From positions 6,843,937 to 6,907,936 of the forward strand of contig NC_043741.1 in assembly GCF_004337985.1 (NCBI RefSeq): a stretch of DNA of 64,000 nucleotides, written 5' to 3'. Positions 56,899 to 64,000 of the stretch are shown one piece after another (the stretch's first letter is position 1; each line of letters begins with the position of its first letter). Origin of the DNA: Pyricularia pennisetigena (lineage: Eukaryota > Ascomycota > Sordariomycetes > Magnaporthales > Pyriculariaceae). The notes under the pieces were generated by a model that saw only the letters and a list, made by a program, of their open reading frames with translations, made no database searches and was not told where the DNA came from. Position numbers and translations under genes: made by a program.

Positions 56899-59299
56899 CA
56901 CGGACCGTGGCCATCCATCCATTTGGAAGCCCAAAAGATGTGGTTTACAAGCTACATCTTTCGGCTTTCGGGGCTTCTAGGCAACATCATGGCTTCATCT
57001 CCTCGTATCATTGTAATCAGCACTAACGAAACTCGATACTCAACACGGCCTCAATATCCATATCTCCCTTGTCTACCTGCGAGAGAGGAACCTAGCCGAG
57101 GACTGAGTTTCAACCTTGGCGTAAGAGAGGCTCTGGATGATCCTAGTGCTTCATTTCCTCAAGTCCCGTCAGCAGCAAGGGTTGACTATTTCTGTTCTGC
57201 AGAACTTCAACGACCGCTGGTATCTCGAGCTGCCTGGACAACAAACAGATCTTGACGAGCGTGAATCCCCTCAACTGTCTGCTAGGCTTTCTCTTCTACT
57301 TTCCGCCACTGGATACAAAGATGCACATATGAGCCGACAACCAAGCACCGACGCTGATGGGTCGAGAAGAGGTAACTATCACGATGATTTCTGCACCTTC
57401 ATATCGAACACAATTTGTCCCCCCACCCAGTATATTTAGATGGTATGACCTTCTAACTCGAGCGATTCCTTACAGAAAATTCGGGGGACAGAATGATGCA
57501 AGATAGCTTGTGAACCAGCCAGCCAATAAGCGTTTCAAAGAGTTTATCCTGGCATTTTGGTTTTCTCGGTTGCGTAGTTTGGTTTCCCTGGTACAATAAT
57601 TGGAACTTTGCTATAGAAACCCCACAAGTCAATCGGATTCCTAGGTGCATTTTGGGTGTAGGTAAGGCTGACCAGTCTCATGCATTTTCTCTCTTTTGTG
57701 GTTCCTTTGTGATATACTGAGCCGCAGAGACTGTCCCCAAACATTTGAACCAGAGTCAAACATTAAACCGGATTTCTTTTTGTCAAGAATACTCTTGTAC
57801 TGCAATGTCGCCTCCCCTACCTTTACCTGCCTCTCAGCATCATATTTGCGCCTTCTTCTGCAATGGCACTACGGCGAGAACTGTGACTCATCTGTCAAGA
57901 ATGCTGATGATGTTGCATGCGGCCATGGCATTTTGACCGTGAATATGCGTGCCCCCGTTGACGAACGGTGGATGCCGACGTATGACGAACCAGGAAAACC
58001 CCCCCGAAACATTGCCAAGATCCGGGGGAATGCCGAAAAGGGTATTTAGGATCCTGACTGAGAGGCAGAGGGTGCAATAGCGTGGGTGCTATTATGGTCT
58101 CGGCCCGGTTGCAGCCGTACCCGACCCTGGTTGCCTTTTGCAAAAACCCGTATCTGCAAGGTCATTTTTTCGCCAGAGTTTTGTCTATCTGTCGCCCACT
58201 TTAGGGTAGGCGAGATAATGCACAAGCTGCGTTGGCCATTCCCAGGCCCGCTTGATTGGCTTCATTTTCCCCTTCTTTACCACCCGCTTAGGTTTCACTA
58301 ATACATACGAGGTAAGGGCCCCTGAATATATATTTTGCTAGAATCGGAGGAATTCCAGATGAATACAGTTACCTGTTAGCCGCTGTATGCGGCAACGCTT
58401 GCTCTGACCTTTTTTTTTTTCTTTTATCAATTCTTTTTGTGGTTGCAGGCAAGGATAAGATATGCATACCATGGTAGAAACCATCCCTCAGACCCGCCAA
58501 TTGTGATTACTTCGTACCTTTTCTGATTGTTAGTCATAACTTAGACACCTGACAGAGAAAATTGTACGCCTCGGCTATGAAAGTCTTCCAGGGATGCTGC
58601 TTCACAGCGGCCATTTTAGATGGGGTTTATCTGACGCCAATCTTCACAATTGTCAACGCAGGTATGCAGGGAAACAAGAGCTACACCGCGTCAGCTGGGG
58701 AGGCGTTTGGATATATATATATATATATATGTATGTATAAATAGGACTGACCAGTTTCTTATGCCACACCAGCTAAATCCTCCCCATCGTTGCCTTTGGA
58801 TATGAGGGAGGGATTCGAGTCCTTTGCAATGGCCTCATTCAAGGCCAAGATATGATGAATGCAAAGCACCAGATTCCGCTATAGAGCCATGGGACGTCGG
58901 ATATGGGTTACCTACAGCGTCTTGACCTCAAGTAGAGCATATTTGCTACAACAAACCTGTGTCGACAAACTATTGTTACCCCGAGCATCGGCAGAGAATT
59001 GATTTAGAACTTTGCAGTAAACCAGTGTCTACCGAGATTCATTGGCTGCGTCCAACACCGGTGAGCCTCTCCTGTGCTGTTGCAACTCAGGAGGTACCAG
59101 CTGCCTCCTTCCTGTGGCAAGACTGGGTCGGGCTGTGCTTATCTTCTTATTTTAGACCAGCAAAACAATAAGCAACCCCCATAAGGTCAAAAAATGTCCA
59201 TGTTGATGCAAAGAATAACCTGTAATTCTAAAAAGTCTCTAAATTGAAGAGGATCAATAGATACGCCCTTCGTATTCTAGACTTACTCTTTATTTTTGT
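56899..59299. other. Intergenic region between secreted paralogs
   Basis: Only short ORFs without recognisable domains. A TA run lies at about 58711-58728. The Copia relic follows at its right end. Confidence 0.5.
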
Positions 59300-59319
59300 T
59301 GATTTCTTGGAATAGGTTC

Positions 59320-59745
59320 CAAAGTAGATAGGCTCCAAAGCTCGAATCTGCGTTCAAGGCCATCTCCAATACGCCTGTGACAAAGATACGTACGCCGCTG
59401 ATCCAAGCCGCACACATAATGCGTACATTGGTAGCCCCCACAGCCCGCTTCAACCTTTATGTCAAGGCAACTGGATGCTGTTAGTGCAGTTACTAACAGC
59501 GACCTTGACGAAGAGGTTTACGTCGAGTTCCCCTGGATCTTGGGCGTATGCTGCCATTAGATAGTCGAATGCAGCCTCTGGTTAACATGTAGGCGCAAGG
59601 GAAGCTCCTCTGGCTCTCTGCACCACGTACTGGGTCTTCGCTTCTTTGCCAAGACCGTTGGGACTCCCGTAACAAAGGTCCAACCCAAATACATCAATCA
59701 GGGTTCTGTGCCAGTTGGAGCGTATAAGGTATAAGGCGCGTACAA
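59320..59745 (+). pseudogene. Decayed Ty1/Copia reverse-transcriptase fragment
   Basis: Translation in broken frames gives ARFNLYVK, then (after a frameshift) a block with NSDLDEEVYVEFPW, and further on ALCTTY or YGSSLLCQDRW depending on frame. This order matches the Copia RT region, where a D-V-x-x-AF-x-N-x-x-L-D-E-x-VYV-x-x-P motif is followed by K-ALYGL-x-x-SP-x-LW. Stops and frameshifts break it, and no LTRs, integrase or RNase H are visible nearby. It lies between the two secreted paralogs, about 460 bases left of the second one. Confidence 0.55.
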
Positions 59746-60083
59746 GCCCACGAAACTCCGTGCACGGGCCACAGCCGTTGCACTTATAAACAGCATCGCG
59801 ATCCTCCTACCTCGTCGATTAACAAATCCACTTTTCTCTGCAAGCGAAGCTCAGAATCCAAGAGATATTTCGGATTTCACGCATATATTGTTAAGCTATT
59901 ACCACCAAATAGAGATCCTTCGAGTCTTACAAATCTAAAAAGCAAAATACAGTGTTGGTTATTTTGTCTTTCCTTATCCTTTACCTTTGACCCTTTCTTG
60001 GACCTCTCCTCCACGGTCTCCTCCACACTTTCTTGCATTACCTATGTAGGGCAATGTTTTTTTTTTTTTTTTTTTTTTTTTTT

Positions 60084-60131
60084 NNNNNNNNNNNNNNNNN
60101 NNNNNNNNNNNNNNNNNNNNNNNNNNNNNNN
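60084..60131. other. Assembly gap (48 N) between poly(T) and poly(A)
   Basis: A T tract runs into the N and an A tract follows it, about 70 bases upstream of the second secreted gene. The promoter of that gene may be partly hidden here. Confidence 0.95.
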
Positions 60132-60171
<40 letters not shown>

Positions 60172-60203
60172 AATCCGCTAAAAAACTAGGACCCTTTAAT
60201 AAT

Positions 60204-60836
60204 ATGCATATTAATACCTTCCTTATCACCGCCGGCTTTATAGCCCTCGGCTCGGCAGATAGCAGTGCCAAAACCTTCACTTCCGCCGGCACTGTTGACA
60301 AGGGCTTTATAATTCCGGAAAACCTTCCCGAGGGAGTTTATACGGTGACCATGGACGGGGCCGGTAAAGCCCACCATAGCCGCGTCGCCGACCTGGGCGA
60401 GCCCATCGTGGATCCGGAGCCCCTCGTAGAGGCGCGCACCAGCTTCCCTCCTCCGCTGTTCCAATGGAAAAAGCGCCATTTTGACTACGACTGCGCAGAT
60501 CACGCCAGGATGGATCCGGACGCAACCGATCGCGCGGTCGCGGGCGTCCGCAACGAGTGCGGCACGTCGTCTGGCCACTACTACGCCATCGCGAACGGCG
60601 GCGGCCAGCGGATCGCCGCCTTTTACTGCCGGTTTTCGGGCTCCGGCTCCTGTGGCGCTGATCTCAGGTATAGATACGAGAGCATCGCGGGGGTCTGTGG
60701 GAAGCACACCTCGGGCTGGTCCGACTGGTGGGTGGGCTCCAAGTCGCAATTTGCCATCGGGTACCTCCCGGTCAACCCGGGTGAGGTTTTCTGCGGGACG
60801 ACCCGCGATGCCGAGGCGAGGAGGGCTGATTTGTAA
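60204..60836 (+). CDS. Secreted six-cysteine protein with KKR-processed pro-region (paralog 2)
   Basis: 210 residues from ATG 60204 to TAA 60834. A signal peptide (about residues 1-18, ending ALGSA) is followed by a pro-region with the same block as paralog 1 (IIPENLPEGVYTVTMDGAG, HHSRVADL) and a K89-K90-R91 processing site. The mature part begins near H92 and has cysteines at 97, 119, 142, 150, 165 and 197. Four of the five cysteine intervals equal those of paralog 1 or differ by one (22, 8, 15 against 16, 32); the second interval is five residues shorter. The C-terminus is longer and charged. No introns are seen. The upstream region is interrupted by a gap, so promoter elements cannot be judged. 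Function unknown, as for paralog 1. Confidence 0.85.
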   Translation: MHINTFLITAGFIALGSADSSAKTFTSAGTVDKGFIIPENLPEGVYTVTMDGAGKAHHSRVADLGEPIVDPEPLVEARTSFPPPLFQWKKRHFDYDCADHARMDPDATDRAVAGVRNECGTSSGHYYAIANGGGQRIAAFYCRFSGSGSCGADLRYRYESIAGVCGKHTSGWSDWWVGSKSQFAIGYLPVNPGEVFCGTTRDAEARRADL

Positions 60837-61166
60837 CAAGTCTTCCAAAGAGTGATGGAAGGGGGGTAGTATCTCAGGGGCTTGTACCGGTAATGGACTC
60901 GTGTGGTAAGGCGAACTCATGGGCGGGTTTGACGAGGTATATTTATTTTTTTAAGTGCGAGCAACGGCTCATCTCTGGCTATGGGATTCTCTTACCCCAC
61001 GCACTTGCGGGTGATTCAGCCTCCAAGACCGGGTCCGGCCTCGAGACTACCGGATCCTGGACTTCCAACCTGGGCTTCAGGGCAAACAGCTGGAGTATCT
61101 GCACGTCCGTGACGTTCGCCATTTCCCAGTCCCTTTTTATCAAGACATTTCTTGTCTGAAGTGACG

Positions 61167-61213
<47 letters not shown>

Positions 61214-61681
61214 GTCCCAAGTTAGGTTGGAAATACTTGCTAGAATTTAGAAGATAGTAAACAACAAACTGGGTATCGGCTATGTACGAAAAGGGGCTAA
61301 GCTAGAAAATGCAACAAAACACCTTTGAATAAATGACCAGATACTCCCCCTTCCTAACTTGCTTGAATTTCCCCAAGTCGAGTTTCTCCCGGAACAGCGC
61401 GCAAACACCTGTCTCCCATCCCTTGCATGCGTGCCGTGCCAAAGATTAACAAATAAAAATGAGAGAAGAAAAATAGCCCAACCTATTAGCCAAGCAGCTT
61501 TAAATGGCCGCCAACTGACCACGGCCGTCCTGGGGCTGGGAAACCAGAACGCCTAGTCCGATTTAAGCCCATAAAACCCAAATCACATTAACGCCGACCA
61601 TACCCCTTCCCAGAGTAAAAAAAAAAAAAAAACCCCCCCCAAAAAAACGGACAATACAGGTAACGAAAATGCCAAAAGAAA
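60837..61681. other. Convergent 3' intergenic region
   Basis: Between the second secreted gene (+) and the F-box/LRR gene (-). It holds a poly(T) tract of about 42 bases (61168-61209) and adjoining A and C runs at about 61617-61647. No gene supported. Confidence 0.55.
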
Positions 61682-63829
61682 TCAACGCCAAAGGTCCTTG
61701 CGATCCTTCCTCTTTTCAAACCCTGGAGAAGCCACTGGCCACTCGTTCCCACTGCAGCCGGGACTCCTGTACGCAATACTGTTGGTGCTGCCGGAGCGAC
61801 CGTGCATTCCGGGTCTGTTACCGGCGGGCGAGGGTGGCACGGCGAGGAAGCCGCCGCCGCCGTCTCCCATAAAGACGCTCCTCCTCGCGCCGGCTGTGGC
61901 ACCCCAGCCACCCACAGAGCCGCTCGACAGGCCATACGAGCTGTGCGGCCGCGACGGCTCGCCGCCGTCCGCGTAGCCGCCCGAAACCTTGACAAAGGAC
62001 CAATCAAGCTCGTCGTCGCCCTTGGTGAACACCTCGAGGGTCGCCAGCTGCTGTGCCGGCAGCATTGCTGCAAAGGGGTTATTACTGCTGAACCGCGGAT
62101 TGTGGCCGGCGCCCGCGAAGGGCTTCTGCGGCAGCGGCATCGTGTGTGCGCTCGGGTCCTGGAACGGGGAACCACCTCCCGTCTGTGGTTTCAAGAAGCT
62201 GCGCGGCGATTGCATGTTGGATCCTAACGAGGCATTGTTGGGTCGGCCCTCTGCGGTGTTTGGTCTGCGCATCGAGAAGCCGTCGGCAAATGTCGGGTGT
62301 GGCGGTGGAAGGCCGAGGAGGGAGTCTGGGAAATGGGCGTCTCGGACGTAGACAGCTCGCAACCTCGGCAAGGCTCCCGAGAGAAGGGAGCCTGAAAGGT
62401 AGTTATAATAGGATGATGTCACGCCACTCAATCCGCTTGCCGCAGTATTCGAACCGCCAAAGGGACCGGGGCCCGACCCGACAGCGGTTATCTCGTAGTT
62501 GAGCGTGAGAAGCGATTTGGAGCTCAGAGGTGGGATATCATGTGTTCCTGCGGCAGTGGGCAATGAGGCCGAGACCTTTTCTACAATTGTGAGATTCTCA
62601 AGACCAGACGCAGTCGCCAGGACGCCGTGGAGCTGCCATGGCTTGACCCCGGTGCCCGAAAGGCTCAGGGTCTTGAGTCGGCTGCGAGCGTCGCGGCGCG
62701 TCGACAACCACTGCTTCAGGCCCTCCGCGCTCACGTTGGGAACATCCTTGAGAATAAACTCCTGCAGCGCAGGGAATGGTGGTACCATGTCGTTGTGGAG
62801 GAGTATCTCATCCCCAAAAGTCATCGTTTCGGACACCTTGAGCGCCTCGAGCTTGTGCAGGGCTCCCAGAACGTGTCTCAGCATCGCAGGATCGACATTG
62901 ATACGGATCAGCTCCAGGACCTCGAGATTCGGCCAGACATTGCCACCCGCGAGGGCCTGCAAGCTGCGCTCCGAGCCAGCCATATAAGTCATCTTGCGCA
63001 GCTGATGGCACCTCGCCTGGACCTCCATGCGAAGTGTCAAGTATGTCGCATCGTCTGCAAACAGGCCCTCAGGAAGATCTACGTAGCGCAGATTGGGTAG
63101 CACGGCGATAGTACGCGCGAGATCGGCTTGGCAAGACTCGCGCAGCATGTACGGCGTCTTGAAATACTCGACGAGCTTGCCGAGTCTGGTCGGGTCCTCG
63201 CGAAGTGTGCGGCAAAGCAGCTTCAGGCGCGTCTGGGCCGTGTCCTCTGGCAGGCCATTGCGATCAAAGAACGAGCGGCGTTTGCGCAGGTCCGAAAGGT
63301 AGATCTCGCGCTCGCAGTAGTGCACCGAATCGATGCGAATGCTATGATAGCTGGAGAGCGGGTATGGCGGTTAGCAAGCAAGCTGTGTAAAGAGACGAGG
63401 TTGGATGCGATCCTGGGAAAATACCGAGTGTACTTACAGTTGCCTGATAGCAGCCCTCCTCCACTGCTTTGAGACTGCAGCGCAGTGGGCAAGGTCGCGC
63501 TGGTTGCACAGCATGCACGCATCATCTTCGCTGCTCTGCTCGCATGTTTCGTACGTTTCGTCGCCGGTGTGCGGGCACACAAACAGAAAGATGCGCTCCA
63601 GGATGGCATCGGGGAGGCGCGCCAGCAGCCTACTGGATGTCATGCTGGCGGTGCTCTGGATCTGGCCGGCTCCGTAGCCGGGCATGAACCCCGGAACGCC
63701 GAGAAAATCGCCACCTCCTCCATGCTTGCCATTGCCGCCGCCGTGGGTGTAATGGCTGTCGCTCTTGCGCTTATCCTTGCTACGCTTGAAAAGGCCCATA
63801 TTGCGAAAGCGGTAGGTTATGCGGTTCAT
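61682..63829 (-). CDS. F-box / leucine-rich-repeat-like protein
   Basis: Two exons: complement of 61682-63350 and 63438-63829, intron 87 bases (donor GTAAGT), joined to 2061 bases, 686 residues. The start is ATG 63829 (MNRITYRF); ATG 63799 (MGLFKRSKDKRK) is an alternative ten codons in. About residues 65-130 resemble an F-box: LLARLPDAILERIFLFVC, then a Cys-rich insertion (ETCEQSSEDDACMLC) and LAHCAAVSKQWRRAAIRQLYHSI. Leucine-rich-repeat-like segments follow (about 180-410: VLPNLRYVDLPEGLF, WPNLEVLELIRI, FPALQEFILKDVP, RLKTLSLSGTGV, SGLENLTIVEK). The C-terminal 250 residues are Gly/Ser/Pro-rich and disordered. Known for the family: F-box proteins recruit substrates to SCF ubiquitin ligases through Skp1. 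The substrate is unknown. Confidence 0.8.
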
Positions 63830-64000
63830 GGTGGGCAAACGTCTCGGGTACAAAGACCAAAGGCGCCGCGGTGCGATTAATATGGTTCAGAATAATTGGC
63901 CCCGCAGAGGTGAAAGACAAAGAGAGTGAATGGCTGGTATGGCTGGCAGCCAAACCAGCAACACAATCCTAGTGAGTCGAATCGGACCGTTTGGTGAGGT
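63830..64000. promoter_or_regulatory. Upstream region of the F-box/LRR gene
   Basis: The remaining 171 bases are the 5' flank of the minus-strand gene. No separate feature can be supported. Confidence 0.4.

Noticed and set aside
56773..57255. 160-codon ORF upstream of the secreted gene
   Set aside because: It overlaps the likely promoter and leader of the minus-strand gene, has no domain and no conserved look.

Overview
This 64 kb window is nuclear DNA of a filamentous ascomycete, most likely a Sordariomycete (Pezizomycotina). The evidence is compact genes with short introns (about 50-150 bases, GTANGT-type donors), dispersed 5S rRNA genes, single-copy eukaryotic genes with fungal architecture, and an AT-rich repeat island whose copies differ only by C/T and G/A transitions, as repeat-induced point mutation (RIP) leaves them. 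The species cannot be fixed from the sequence alone. Five runs of N mark assembly gaps, four of them beside long poly(A) or poly(T) tracts. No bacterial operons or CRISPR arrays are present.

Layout: 1-1779 is the 3' part of an RTC5-like TLDc gene. 1780-7992 is gene-poor. 7993-14303 is an AT-rich island: one small gene for a secreted protein (7993-8481), then a nested array of RIP-mutated inverted-repeat elements (8774-14300). 14304-28052 is again gene-poor apart from an unrecognised Ser-rich phosphoprotein-like gene (18619-19980). From 28053 to 49143 lies a conventional housekeeping block: fatty-acid elongase (-), cytochrome c oxidase subunit 6 (+), HDA1-complex subunit (-), Ulp2-type SUMO protease (+), LST8 (+), SCY1-like pseudokinase (-) and an unrecognised 645-residue protein (+). 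From 51739 to the end lie a GPI-type phospholipase B (+), two 5S rRNA genes (+), a divergent pair of paralogous secreted six-cysteine proteins (55914-56564 on - and 60204-60836 on +) with a decayed Copia reverse-transcriptase relic between them, and an F-box/LRR-like gene (-).

The genes do not form one pathway. The core block holds respiration, very-long-chain lipid synthesis, chromatin, SUMO and TOR functions, typical of stable fungal core genome. The accessory material is the AT-rich island with its secreted gene and the secreted paralog pair. The most interesting signals are this paralog pair (signal peptide, pro-region, Kex2-like KR site, mature domain with six cysteines at matching spacing), the small secreted gene embedded beside the RIP island, the Ulp2 gene whose stop codon is followed in frame by 174 more open codons, and the repeat family whose long terminal inverted repeats carry internal hairpins.
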